A stretch of 64,000 bases of DNA from Spirosoma profusum (lineage in GTDB: Bacteria; Bacteroidota; Bacteroidia; Cytophagales; Spirosomataceae). The stretch lies in NCBI RefSeq assembly GCF_014699005.1, contig NZ_JACWZY010000009.1, forward strand, positions 171,826 to 235,825, written 5' to 3'. This document shows positions 41,453-50,632 of the stretch, piece by piece. The position numbers and the translations under genes are program-made. Positions within the stretch are counted from its first letter, which is position 1. Each line of letters opens with the position of its first letter. The notes beneath the pieces are model-generated. The model was not told where the DNA came from, made no database searches, and saw nothing but the letters and a program-made list of their open reading frames with translations.

Positions 41453-42784
41453 TTACTTCGTTTTTCCAAAAGCCTCATGACAAATCTGACCCAGTCGCCA
41501 GACTTCCTCGAACGTATTGTATAAGGGTGTAGGAGCCAGTCGAATGCAATCGGGTTCGCGCCAGTCGCCGATAATACCCTGCTCGGTGAGGTAATTAAAC
41601 AACGATTTTCCGTTTTTTCGGACCAGTAACGACAGCTGACAGCCACGTTGGTTGGGGTCGTAGGGCGTGAGAATTTGAATATCCGAAAAGGGAGTTAATA
41701 CGTATTCCAGAAAGCCGGTTAGCTGTTCACTTTTCTGACGTAGTGCGGTAATACCCGCTTCTGCTGTGATGGAAAGTGCCGCGCGATGCAGGGCTAAAGA
41801 CAGAATAGTAGGCGTACTTACCTGCCAGCCGTCGGCACCGGGCGCGGGTAAAAAACCGGGTGTCATGGCAAATCGCTCGTCTTCTCGATATCCCCACCAG
41901 CCCGCTAGTCTGGGAAGATTTTGAGTATGGTGTTTTTCATGAATATACACGCCCGATACAGCACCCGGGCCACTATTCAGATACTTGTATGAACACCACG
42001 TAGCAAAATCGACACCCCAATCGTGGAGACGTAGTGGTACGTTGCCAATCGCATGAGCCAGGTCAAACCCAACCGGAACACAATGTTGTTGAGCTGTTTG
42101 AGCAATGGCGGCCATGTTATAAACCTGACCTGTATAATAATTCAGGCCACTCATCCAGATCAGTGCCAGCGAATCTGCATGCTCAGCAATGGCGTGCTGA
42201 ATATCTGTCGTATGAATAAGCCCTAACGACGACTCGTCAGTACGTGGAGCTACTTCAATCAGTACGTCCGCTGGCTTTAAACCACGGTGTTTGATGTGCG
42301 TTTCCAACGCGTATTGATCTGACGGAAAATCGCCTTTGATTGTCAGAATTTTATATTTTTTCGCCGGTTTAGCCGAATCCACGCCGGGCGAATCCACACC
42401 AGGCCGGTAAAATGACGCCAGCAGCAGATGCAGGTTGATAGTCAGCGCATTCATCGGGCAAACCTCTGAAGGCTTCCCTCCTACTATGTCGGCCAGCGCA
42501 TCTTTACACGTAGCGTGGTAACGTAACCACGGCTCATCGGCAGCTTCTGACGCTGGACTTTTCGACCGGTCAAACCAACCTTCTACGCCCATATTTTGCC
42601 ACGTAGCAAGTTCCTGTTCCAATACTACCCGTGCTATTTTCGGCTGTAGTCCCAACGAATTTCCGCAGAAATATATCATCGGTTTCCCTTCGCGTTGGGG
42701 GATATGAAACCGGTCGCGAAAGGAACGTAGCGGATCAGTCTGATCGAGGTGTTGGGCAAAGGCAAGCGAGTTTTCGTACGTCAT
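41453..42784 (-). CDS. kynU: Kynureninase
   Basis: A 443-residue PLP enzyme of tryptophan catabolism that cleaves kynurenine to anthranilate and alanine (and 3-hydroxykynurenine likewise). Family marks: IYFCGNSLGLQPK near the N-terminus, NALTINLHLLLASFY, FDLAHAIGNVPL, and the PLP lysine in WCSYKYLNSGPG. No other kynurenine pathway genes are next to it; kynurenine monooxygenase must be elsewhere. An esterase follows upstream at 42814 on the same strand, 29 bases away, and may be co-transcribed. Complete. Confidence 0.96.
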   Translation of the reverse strand: MTYENSLAFAQHLDQTDPLRSFRDRFHIPQREGKPMIYFCGNSLGLQPKIARVVLEQELATWQNMGVEGWFDRSKSPASEAADEPWLRYHATCKDALADIVGGKPSEVCPMNALTINLHLLLASFYRPGVDSPGVDSAKPAKKYKILTIKGDFPSDQYALETHIKHRGLKPADVLIEVAPRTDESSLGLIHTTDIQHAIAEHADSLALIWMSGLNYYTGQVYNMAAIAQTAQQHCVPVGFDLAHAIGNVPLRLHDWGVDFATWCSYKYLNSGPGAVSGVYIHEKHHTQNLPRLAGWWGYREDERFAMTPGFLPAPGADGWQVSTPTILSLALHRAALSITAEAGITALRQKSEQLTGFLEYVLTPFSDIQILTPYDPNQRGCQLSLLVRKNGKSLFNYLTEQGIIGDWREPDCIRLAPTPLYNTFEEVWRLGQICHEAFGKTK

Positions 42785-42813
42785 GGCTGGCTGAAAATTA
42801 GTTAATCGCTATC

Positions 42814-43527
42814 TCACCGATGTTGTTTTAGCAGCCACTCATAAATCGACTTGTTTTCGTAGAGATACTGAATACCATGTCCATCCTGTTCCAGGCGGGT
42901 AAATGTTACCTGATTTCCACATTCTGCCAGACGTTTTACGAGCTGTTCGGTTTCAGAAATGGGTATTACGTTATCGGCTGCGCCGTGAAACGTCCAGACA
43001 GGTAGCTTTTTGATTCGGCAGATTTGCGTCGAATCGTCACAACCGCCACAGAGGGGCACGATGGCTGCAAACGTATCAGGGTATTCAACGGCGGTTTGCC
43101 AGGTACCGTAGCCACCCATACTAATCCCCGTCAGATAAATGCGTTGGGTATCAATGCGATAGTTGGTTTTCAGTTCATCAAGCAAAGGTTCAAGCCAGTT
43201 ATCGGTCGACCAGGATTTCCCATCCGGGCACTGGGGCGACGCGATAATAAATTCAAACGTTTGCCCTTTTTCGACCACTTGTGGTAAGCCATACCTTTTT
43301 AATTTATTCAGGTCCTGCCCCCGATGTGAGCTTCCGTGCAGGTAAATCACCAACGGATAGTCTGTCGATTGAGAAGCATATTTTTCAGGTACGTAAAGTA
43401 GATATTTGTACTTTTCTTTGTTCTTATTCGTCGTCTGTGCGGGTGATTGAGTGACAACTAGTAACAACCCCAGCAATAAACACGCTGCAAGTTTCAGTAA
43501 TCTCAGTTTTGGCCAGTTCATTGACAA
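42814..43527 (-). CDS. Secreted alpha/beta-hydrolase (esterase, PHB-depolymerase-like)
   Basis: A 237-residue exported hydrolase with signal LLKLAACLLLGLLLVVTQS. The fold is shown by LVIYLHGSSHRGQDL (oxyanion loop), the nucleophile Ser in GISMGGYGTW, the acid Asp in HGAADNVIP and the base His in DGHGIQYLY. Such proteins cleave ester bonds in polyesters, acetylated or feruloylated polysaccharides or similar; the substrate is not evident. It lies directly upstream of kynU on the same strand, but the functions do not obviously connect. Confidence 0.85.
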   Translation of the reverse strand: MSMNWPKLRLLKLAACLLLGLLLVVTQSPAQTTNKNKEKYKYLLYVPEKYASQSTDYPLVIYLHGSSHRGQDLNKLKRYGLPQVVEKGQTFEFIIASPQCPDGKSWSTDNWLEPLLDELKTNYRIDTQRIYLTGISMGGYGTWQTAVEYPDTFAAIVPLCGGCDDSTQICRIKKLPVWTFHGAADNVIPISETEQLVKRLAECGNQVTFTRLEQDGHGIQYLYENKSIYEWLLKQHR

Positions 43528-43627
43528 AGAAAGGTATTTCCAACCAAATAATAGTTTGTAGAATCGTCTGGCAGTAACACAACGAGTGATTTCGCTTCTG
43601 GTAAATCACCAACAAAATATATTGATT

Positions 43628-43978
43628 ATGAAGGTCTTCACTACGTTATTAGCGCTACTTATGTTCTCGCTACGTGCGTACGGGCAGGAAAAGAAGGCTC
43701 CGAATACCTTTCCAACGTATCAGCAGATAAAGCCAGCTTCCAAAGAAATCATTGATTACGCTCCAGCACAGGGCAAGTCGTTTACTACGTTACAATCAGA
43801 TCTGTTCAATTATCCGGAAAATAGTGTTACGTATGTGCTGAACGCCCAGCCAACCAAAGACAAAAAATACGTGAAAGATATCCTAAAACGGAAGGATATT
43901 GAGATTGAGACTATACTAATTGAACGTCCAGACGCAGATGGAAAGCGACGTATCATCATCAATTTTTCACCACGTTAG
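43628..43978 (+). CDS. Small secreted protein of unknown function
   Basis: A 116-residue protein with signal peptide MKVFTTLLALLMFSLRAYGQ. The mature part (NTFPTYQQIKPASKEIIDYA, then NSVTYVLNAQPTKDKKYVKD) has no family I recognise and one domain at most; the LNAQPTKDKKYVKDIL segment could be a small alpha/beta fold. The ATG at 43628 is preferred to an upstream one at 43586 because it gives a clean signal peptide. It is divergent from the esterase and convergent with the HMA gene. Confidence 0.65.
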   Translation: MKVFTTLLALLMFSLRAYGQEKKAPNTFPTYQQIKPASKEIIDYAPAQGKSFTTLQSDLFNYPENSVTYVLNAQPTKDKKYVKDILKRKDIEIETILIERPDADGKRRIIINFSPR

Positions 43979-43991
43979 CCAGTACTACGTA

Positions 43992-44037
43992 TACACAGAA
44001 CAGCCCGGAACCAACTGATTCCGGGCTGTTCTGTGTA
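43992..44037. terminator. Bidirectional terminator
   Basis: A perfect 19-base stem (43992-44010 with 44019-44037, core CAGCCCGGAA) and 8-base loop between two convergent genes. There is no long T-run, but the stem is very stable. Confidence 0.7.
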
Positions 44038-44054
44038 TAGGCAATAGCTATCGA

Positions 44055-44420
44055 TTATTGGTGGTTTGAGCCACCATCTTTCTTGCAGCAGCTAGGCAAT
44101 TTGTTATAGCCAGCTTCATCAGCTACCAACTCATCGGCATCGTAGCCTGTTTTGCTGATGTTGGCTTTCAATTTCGTTACGTCGGTTTTAGCCGGGTTGT
44201 ATTTAATGGTCACCACTTTGGATTTAACGTCCAGCGTAGCTTCTTTGACTCCTTTTTCAAAGCCCAGATTTCGTTCGATACGGGCTTTGCACATCCCACA
44301 GACGGCCGACGTTTTAATTTTTACTTCTTTGTCTTTATCATCATTAAAGGATGACGTAGCAAAAGCATTACTGAGCAGTACAAGTGTGGTTAAACCGGTC
44401 AGGAATAGGTTACGTAGCAT
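44055..44420 (-). CDS. Periplasmic heavy-metal-associated (HMA) protein
   Basis: A 121-residue exported protein (FLTGLTTLVLLSNAFA). The HMA fold has its metal site in SAVCGMCKARIERNL, followed by EATLDVKSKVVTIKYNPAKT and ISKTGYDADE. A second Cys pair lies near the C-terminus (PSCCKKDGG). Such domains bind Cu(I) and hand it on. It is the last gene of a same-strand group starting at 51082 that contains other copper-type genes. HMA assignment firm, metal inferred. Confidence 0.88.
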   Translation of the reverse strand: MLRNLFLTGLTTLVLLSNAFATSSFNDDKDKEVKIKTSAVCGMCKARIERNLGFEKGVKEATLDVKSKVVTIKYNPAKTDVTKLKANISKTGYDADELVADEAGYNKLPSCCKKDGGSNHQ

Positions 44421-44483
44421 GACGGTAACTGGTTAATTGTGAACTGATAACGTAAATTTATTCTAAATGGTGCAACTTCTTTT

Positions 44484-45968
44484 CTACATTTTCTCCATTC
44501 GTCCATGTCCCATCCGATGCATACTGCGCATCGTCATCAGGCTTGGCGTCAGTCGTAGGTAAACCTCGCCCGATAATGGCATTTTCCCGTACAATGATAC
44601 CAGCAGTTTGTCAGGTACACTGCCCGTAAATTGAGCACCCAACACAAGATCAGTATTGTGAGCCTGGGCAATCCGATAGTTCATACCGAGGGTTATGTTG
44701 TTGATAATCAGCGCTGCGTTAGCAGGTATTCCACCGAAGCCCGGATCTATAATCGCTAACTCGTTTGGCGTCTTTCCAACGTTTTCAAATCGACTATAAA
44801 CAGCCAGTTTGTTCCATTGCAGGCTGCTTTCGGCCAGAAATGAATTCTCTCCTTCGCCATCGTGACTATTACGTCCCCACACAAAAGCCGACGTAACGTA
44901 GCGGTTCGGTCCTACCGCTTTACTATGCAAAACCGATGCCGTAGTACGTGTTACGTTCTCATGGGCGTGTAAATCTTCCGGACTTTTGATAAATCCCTGC
45001 GAAAATTGCACGGCCAGCGAAGGCGAGGGATTTATCGAAAGCCGATACGAATAACTGTCGAATCGAGGTTTGTCGAAATTATATCGGTTTTCGTCCGGTT
45101 CGCGCCCCGTGAAAGAAGAAGCCTCTACCTTAGCCCATTTGTAACGAAAACCCACCGTAGCTACGCCAAACAGGATATGGGTTGCATCCTGCCAATGGTG
45201 TCCCAACGGCGCAGCTGGCATATTGAAAGCCGAAATCCGATGCATAAACGCTGGCGGACCAAGGGCCGGTTCGCCCGGATAACCTACGTAGCCATACACA
45301 TCAACGTCCCTGCTGAACGCATGATTATAACTCACCGACAACTCAGACAGAAAATCGTGGGGGTGTTGTTTATCAATTAGCGGCTGCCCTTTATAGCTTT
45401 CGCCCGTCTGAAACAGCAACGGATAGCCACCATTACCAACGGTCAGCGGGTCGAGCGATAGCATGGCACGTACCTGAAACAATCCACGCTGGCCTACTTT
45501 CCGTTGCGCCATGCCCATTACCCAATTCGGAGCGCCAAACTGCTGACCATACCCTCGTTTATCTGGATTAATTCCGTTCTGGCGGGTATAGCGCAGAAAT
45601 ACGGCGTAATGCAGCATGAAACTCCAGCCTTTCTGTTTCGAGTGATTCATGTAGGCATACATGGGCGTGTTGTCTGGATGCCACGACGTACCGGAACCGT
45701 TACGATTCATTGGCAAATACCGCGATAAACTGTGGGTCATACCCATGCTGGTATCCATCGTCAGGCCATAGTTCAGCCTAGCTCCTGCCCCATTTTCACC
45801 CATCATCTCCCCAATTTCGTGATGCATCGAATGATGCATGGATGATACTGAATCGGCTTTCGATTTAGCGACCTTTTTTTGGGGTGAAGTTTTTGGCTCA
45901 TGGTGCTGATGCTGGCCCCGGGATATGCTCCCAAGTCCAAGCAACAACACGAATAAGATTCTGTTCAT
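44484..45968 (-). CDS. His/Met-rich outer-membrane beta-barrel protein
   Basis: A 494-residue exported protein. After the signal peptide comes a His/Met-rich stretch (RGQHQHHEPK, SMHHSMHHEIGEMM) and at the end MRSMHRMGHGRMEKM, both suited to copper binding. The body alternates strands as in outer-membrane barrels (VGFRYKWAKVEASSFTGREP, VYSRFENVGKTPNELAII). It recalls proteins found beside copper-efflux genes in Bacteroidota, but I can name no characterised family. It lies 63 bases upstream of the HMA gene. Confidence 0.65.
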   Translation of the reverse strand: MNRILFVLLLGLGSISRGQHQHHEPKTSPQKKVAKSKADSVSSMHHSMHHEIGEMMGENGAGARLNYGLTMDTSMGMTHSLSRYLPMNRNGSGTSWHPDNTPMYAYMNHSKQKGWSFMLHYAVFLRYTRQNGINPDKRGYGQQFGAPNWVMGMAQRKVGQRGLFQVRAMLSLDPLTVGNGGYPLLFQTGESYKGQPLIDKQHPHDFLSELSVSYNHAFSRDVDVYGYVGYPGEPALGPPAFMHRISAFNMPAAPLGHHWQDATHILFGVATVGFRYKWAKVEASSFTGREPDENRYNFDKPRFDSYSYRLSINPSPSLAVQFSQGFIKSPEDLHAHENVTRTTASVLHSKAVGPNRYVTSAFVWGRNSHDGEGENSFLAESSLQWNKLAVYSRFENVGKTPNELAIIDPGFGGIPANAALIINNITLGMNYRIAQAHNTDLVLGAQFTGSVPDKLLVSLYGKMPLSGEVYLRLTPSLMTMRSMHRMGHGRMEKM

Positions 45969-46047
45969 TAGCTTGTTACGTTAATGGCTAATGTTTAATG
46001 AAGAATGGGTTGGTTATCGTAACGCTTGCATTGTCCATTACTCATTA

Positions 46048-46404
46048 TTATGCACTGGCCGACATTGACCGGCATTCTTCTGCGCACTTGCGGCAAGCTT
46101 CAGCACAAGCCTTACAGTGTGCATGATGATCGGCGTGTTTATCACATTCGTCGGCGCAGGCTTCGCATACTTCGGCACAGAGTACCATAAAATCGCGGGA
46201 GAATTCAGAACCTCTTGCATCCAGTCGTCCGCAGAGCGAACAGAAATCGACGCAGTCGCGACAGAGCTTAATACAGGCCGTCATGTCGTGGCCTTTTCCA
46301 TCTTTATCGCCCATTTCCAGACAGGCTGTCAGGCAACGTTCGCAGGCTTCAACACACGAAAAACAGGTGTCTACGTGGGCGTGGGCGTGATTCATCGATT
46401 CCAT
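46048..46404 (-). CDS. Four-helix-bundle copper-storage-like protein (Csp/DUF326)
   Basis: About 118 residues with 19 Cys spaced along helices (CFSCVEACERCLTACLEM, CIKLCRDCVDFCSLCG, CAEVCEACADEC, CKACAEACRKCAEEC). This is the pattern of Csp proteins, whose helix-bundle interior holds many Cu(I) ions. There is no signal peptide, so it is probably cytoplasmic, like Csp3. I start at the ATG at 46404 (MESMNHAHAHVDTC); the open frame extends to an earlier ATG at 46455. It sits inside the copper-like gene group. Confidence 0.85.
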   Translation of the reverse strand: MESMNHAHAHVDTCFSCVEACERCLTACLEMGDKDGKGHDMTACIKLCRDCVDFCSLCGRLDARGSEFSRDFMVLCAEVCEACADECDKHADHHAHCKACAEACRKCAEECRSMSASA

Positions 46405-46500
46405 ATAAGGTTGAGTTTTACTGACCACCGTTGGTCTAGCAAAATAACCACGCATAGCCGATAGAGTTTTTACATAATTCCCGGCGAGGTTTATAAGATG

Positions 46501-47619
46501 CTAATCGAAGCTGGGCAGCGGCAGAAATGTCTGTTCCAGAATTTTTTCAATATCAGCGATTGACACGAAAATGTCTTCCTCGACATCATGATGGACTTGC
46601 CCAAATTGAATCACATGGTGATAGGCCGTATAGTTAATGCCCATCAACTGAGAGAGGTAGAAAAAATGGTCGACGATGTATTTCGACGAGAACAACTCAA
46701 ACAGATGCGTACCGGGTTCACACCAGATGATGTTGGTGAACGAAGCGCCGTGGGGACCGATAATATAGGAGGCATTTTTATATATGCTCACCTGTTCGGC
46801 CACTGTTCGGGGTCTGTCATCAATTATCTGAAAATCATACTTTTTCAGCAGTTTGATGAGTGCATCCTCATTAGCAATCCGCCGACGCCCCGACCGGCTG
46901 ACATAGATGCGATTGCGCTGCGTTTGGGTAATATTGAGTTTTCCTTCGACCTGTTTTTTCAACGCCATAATGTCGTCAGGATGGGGATAAAACCAATGCC
47001 CACTGTTGCCCATCAGGCATTGTTCAAATTGAATCTCCGTCCGACGGCTGTCGAAAATACGGTCAGGAGTGAAGCCGATTAATTCCAGAAAATCGCGCTC
47101 GTAAGCCGTTTTAAAATGCGGGTAAGACACCACCGCTTCGGCAAAATCCGCCCCCATCGCTTCTTTGATGCGGCACAATTTGGCCGCTACCAGAATCACA
47201 AAATCATAATAGCCACCCAATATGACGCCATCCAGATGATGCGTAAACGGAACAATTACGGACGTTCGCTGCACCTGATCCCGTTTGGGGGGCGTAAGAA
47301 AATTTTTTACCAGGTGATAATTGTCGAAATCAACGCACAATAGATGTCTGTCGAACAACACCCCTCCATAAGCCAGTTGCCGGATGGTTTGCGATGGCCC
47401 CGTACAACGCCAGACATACGCCGGGAACGTAGTGGCGTTTTGCCGCTGGAACATGCGCGTTGGCGTCACTGACTGGTTGAATACGTTCGGCAGAAAAACA
47501 TCTATCGGTGGGCTTAGCCTGATTAAATAAGGTTCCAGAAAAGCATCGGTCTGCGGCTTATTCAGCAACGTAACACCGAAGACACGTAACAGCCGATAGA
47601 AAATCTTTCGTAGTGACAT
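46501..47619 (-). CDS. Glycosyltransferase family 61 protein
   Basis: A 372-residue putative GT61 (DUF563) enzyme, which would transfer sugars onto glycans or glycoconjugates. Marks: PSQTIRQLAYGGVLFDRHLL, then RIYVSRSGRRRIANEDAL, FQIIDDRPRTVAEQVSIYKN and the GPHGASFTNIIWCEPG motif characteristic of the family. No signal or membrane helix, so cytoplasmic. It lies between copper-type genes on the same strand; its link to them is unclear, and no other polysaccharide genes are adjacent. Confidence 0.85.
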   Translation of the reverse strand: MSLRKIFYRLLRVFGVTLLNKPQTDAFLEPYLIRLSPPIDVFLPNVFNQSVTPTRMFQRQNATTFPAYVWRCTGPSQTIRQLAYGGVLFDRHLLCVDFDNYHLVKNFLTPPKRDQVQRTSVIVPFTHHLDGVILGGYYDFVILVAAKLCRIKEAMGADFAEAVVSYPHFKTAYERDFLELIGFTPDRIFDSRRTEIQFEQCLMGNSGHWFYPHPDDIMALKKQVEGKLNITQTQRNRIYVSRSGRRRIANEDALIKLLKKYDFQIIDDRPRTVAEQVSIYKNASYIIGPHGASFTNIIWCEPGTHLFELFSSKYIVDHFFYLSQLMGINYTAYHHVIQFGQVHHDVEEDIFVSIADIEKILEQTFLPLPSFD

Positions 47620-47688
47620 AGGAATTAACTGAATGTCAACTCAATACGTATCGATTATAATACGTTAACACCACCAATAGACAGGCGT

Positions 47689-48267
47689 TCAGTTTCCCTT
47701 TATATCATCCAGGCCCAGCCGCTGAACGTTTGTCAGTTTGCGGAACTGTCCGGGTGTATAGCCGGTCACCTGCCTGAACTGATTCGACAGATGCTGTACA
47801 CTGCTGTAACTCAAACGCCAGGCTATTTCGCTGAGCGCCAGTTCATCGTAGCGCAGCCATTCTTTCACCTTTTCAATCTTCAGCGCAATGATGTATTTCT
47901 CCAGCGTATGCCCTTCACTGGCCGAAAACAGGCTGCTCAGATATGAATATTCATAGCCCAGCTTCCGCTCCAGAAAGGTTGAATAGTTTTCGGAAGAAAG
48001 CCGCTCGCCTTTGAGGTGTTGTACCTCGTTGATGAGCAAAATTTTGATGTGCTCCACCAGCGACTGCTTCTTATCGGCAACCAAATCGAACCCGTTTTCC
48101 TGAAGTGTTCGTTGCACCTTTTCTGTTGACAGATTTTCGGGCCATTTGGTCACGTTTACCACGCCTAAATCCACTTTCTCCAGGGTAAGTCCCAATTTTT
48201 CAAGTTCTTCGCGCACCACACGTCGGCAGCGATCACACACCATATTCCGGATGAGGAGGGTTGTCAT
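47689..48267 (-). CDS. HMA-AraC fusion transcription regulator
   Basis: A 192-residue protein joining an N-terminal heavy-metal-associated-like domain (LLIRNMVCDRCRRVVREEL; metal ligands Cys11 and Cys14) to an AraC-type helix-turn-helix (SYLSSLFSASEGHTLEKYII, LSEIAWRLSYSSVQHLSNQF, RQVTGYTPGQFRK). The arrangement suggests direct sensing of copper or a similar soft metal by the DNA-binding protein. It begins 9 bases after the TonB receptor stop, so it is co-transcribed with the receptor and HYC_CC_PP genes. Metal identity is inferred from the neighbours. Confidence 0.85.
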   Translation of the reverse strand: MTTLLIRNMVCDRCRRVVREELEKLGLTLEKVDLGVVNVTKWPENLSTEKVQRTLQENGFDLVADKKQSLVEHIKILLINEVQHLKGERLSSENYSTFLERKLGYEYSYLSSLFSASEGHTLEKYIIALKIEKVKEWLRYDELALSEIAWRLSYSSVQHLSNQFRQVTGYTPGQFRKLTNVQRLGLDDIKGN

Positions 48268-48276
48268 ACGTAGTAA

Positions 48277-50559
48277 TCAGTTTTGTGGTTTGAAACGAAA
48301 ACCTGCATACACCATCCGGCCCGTTATAGGCCCCCACACCTGCGCGCCCGCATCGAACCGGGCGCTAAATGGATCGCTGGCCGCCACAATCGGGTTAGTC
48401 TGCCGGAAACCGGTCAGGTTTTCGCCACCCAGATACACTTCCCAGCCGCTGCGGAAAGCCCGACTCACCTGTGCGTTTAGATTGTAAAAGCTGGGGGCTA
48501 TCTCGGTGGGCATCGCCTGATACGTTGTATGTACGTAGCCCTCACGCATGTACGGAATTCGCCTTGGTCCATTCCATTGCAACGTAGCATCGATTTTCCA
48601 TTTGTCGTACGGCAATGCATATGCCGCATTCACTAAAACCCGGTCGCGGCTGATCATCATGCGGGGCAGCAGCCGTTGTTCCCCAAAAGGTCCGCCCATA
48701 CTTTGCTGCACGTCGAACAAACGGTAAGCAGCTTTTATTTCCACTCGTTTGGCCGGCTGTACGTTCAACTCCGCCTGAAAACTGTTGGCAAACGAGCGTC
48801 CCTTTATTCCGGTTTCATTCAGGTTATAGAAGAAAAGCTCACCAGGGTGCTCAATATCGACGATGAGTTGATTCTGAAAATCGGTACGATAGTAATCCAC
48901 TACTAAGGACGCTTTCTTCCCCAACAAATTAAAGTCGTTGGTAAGACTGAGTCCGTAATTCCAGGATGACTCAAATTGCACCGGTTTTGTCAGTACCACA
49001 AACCGCGAACTAACCAGATAACCGAAGTTTTCGGCAAATGGATTAGCGGCCCGAAACCCTCGCCCCGCCGATGCGCGTAACGTCATATTCTGACTCAGGT
49101 TGTATTTGAGGTGCGCTCTGGGTGTGAACTGGGCGCCAAAAAGGTTATGAAAATCAACCCGCCCACCGAGCACCAGCGTCAGTTTTTCGGGGTAAGTGTA
49201 TGTATATTCCACAAACGCTCCCGGCACCGACTCCGTCCGAAGCAGTTTTATGGTACGATACAATTCGTTGTAATCGTCGAGCAGATAACTCAGCCCGGCT
49301 TTAAAACTATTGTTCGTATTGCCGATAATACTCTGGTAAATCAGATTGGCGTAGAACGTCTGCTGGCGACCATTATAGGGCGCAAAACCGAAGTTGGCAG
49401 TTTGGTCATGGTGCACGCCGTTCACGACAAAGGCTAATCCTTTGTACGGTTTTTCAGGGTATAGTTTTGCGATTTTCGAGAAAAATTCCAGCCGTTTCGT
49501 TACGTTCCCAAACTGATACCGCAAGTTTCCTAACCGACTGAGTTGACCACCGTCGCGATCCTCATACAAAGCCTTTACGCCCACCTGCGCCATGACCCGC
49601 TCACTGCTGTATTTATAGCGGTTAACAGCGTTAACCTGCGTATAAAGCGGCAAATCGCGGAATCCGTCGTTGTTCTGATCCAGTTCCGAACGTAACGTAC
49701 TGGCGTGTCCAAGCAGGCCAACGCTCCATTTTTTACCCAGTGGTTTCGACCAGTTGGCGTTGCCTTCGACCCGACCGAAACTATTGACGTAGCCATTCAG
49801 AAACAGCTTGTCCGTTGCATCGGATTTCTGAAGCTCTACGTTCATCTGGCCACTCATCGACTCGTACCCGTTCACCACCGACCCGGCCCCTTTGCCCACA
49901 TCGATGCTTGTAATCCAGGTGCCGGGTATGTAGCTCAAACCGAACGTAGTGGCCAGCCCCCGAATGGTCGGAATGTTTTCGACGTTGGTTTGTACGTACT
50001 GACCACCCAAGCCCAGAAACTGAATTTGTTTGGCCCCCGTTACGGCATCACTAAATGATACGCTGACGGATGCATTTGTTTCGAAACTTTCGGAGAGGTT
50101 GCAGCAGGCGGCTTTTGCCAGCGTTCGTTGTGTAATAAATTCAGTATGAATGGGATTAATCTGATCAATTTTGCCTGGTGAGCCTGAAACCGTGACCTCC
50201 TGTAGAGTTCGTTCGGCACGTAGTGTTAGCGTAAGTTCGGTAGCAGAAGGAGCAACAGTCACTGTATCAGACTGGAAGCCAACATAGCTGACAACTAACT
50301 GACGTACCGTAGGATGAAATGGCACCCGAAATCGGCCATCGGCCCCGGTTATGCCCCCCGATCGGGTACCGAGCCACAGCACTGTAGCCCCTACCAGCGG
50401 CACCCGTTTGTTTTTGACTAGTTCGGCCACACTCCCCCGAACGTTACGTATCACTGTACGTAACGTATCAGGCTGACTGGTAGCTGTTTTTATTGAATCG
50501 GATTGCGCCCAGGCTGGTAGCATAGCTGTCAGGGCAATCCATAAGAGAAAATAACGCAT
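48277..50559 (-). CDS. TonB-dependent receptor, probably metal-related
   Basis: A 760-residue outer-membrane receptor: signal MRYFLLWIALTAMLPAWAQ, a carboxypeptidase-like domain (PLVGATVLWLGTRSGGITGA), a plug with ACCNLSESFETNASVSVSF and QIQFLGLGGQYVQTNVEN, and a barrel ending YAGFRFKPQN. The plug's CC and Met-containing strands match the receptors that Bacteroidota keep beside copper genes. It is followed at 9 bases by the HMA-AraC regulator and preceded by an HYC_CC_PP protein, which supports copper or copper-chelate uptake. Ligand not proven. Confidence 0.9.
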   Translation of the reverse strand: MRYFLLWIALTAMLPAWAQSDSIKTATSQPDTLRTVIRNVRGSVAELVKNKRVPLVGATVLWLGTRSGGITGADGRFRVPFHPTVRQLVVSYVGFQSDTVTVAPSATELTLTLRAERTLQEVTVSGSPGKIDQINPIHTEFITQRTLAKAACCNLSESFETNASVSVSFSDAVTGAKQIQFLGLGGQYVQTNVENIPTIRGLATTFGLSYIPGTWITSIDVGKGAGSVVNGYESMSGQMNVELQKSDATDKLFLNGYVNSFGRVEGNANWSKPLGKKWSVGLLGHASTLRSELDQNNDGFRDLPLYTQVNAVNRYKYSSERVMAQVGVKALYEDRDGGQLSRLGNLRYQFGNVTKRLEFFSKIAKLYPEKPYKGLAFVVNGVHHDQTANFGFAPYNGRQQTFYANLIYQSIIGNTNNSFKAGLSYLLDDYNELYRTIKLLRTESVPGAFVEYTYTYPEKLTLVLGGRVDFHNLFGAQFTPRAHLKYNLSQNMTLRASAGRGFRAANPFAENFGYLVSSRFVVLTKPVQFESSWNYGLSLTNDFNLLGKKASLVVDYYRTDFQNQLIVDIEHPGELFFYNLNETGIKGRSFANSFQAELNVQPAKRVEIKAAYRLFDVQQSMGGPFGEQRLLPRMMISRDRVLVNAAYALPYDKWKIDATLQWNGPRRIPYMREGYVHTTYQAMPTEIAPSFYNLNAQVSRAFRSGWEVYLGGENLTGFRQTNPIVAASDPFSARFDAGAQVWGPITGRMVYAGFRFKPQN

Positions 50560-50632
50560 GTGTTCGTTGATTTTGTAAAAGATAGTTTACGCTCGTGAAT
50601 AAATCACCAGCAAATCCCTCAAAATCAACGTA

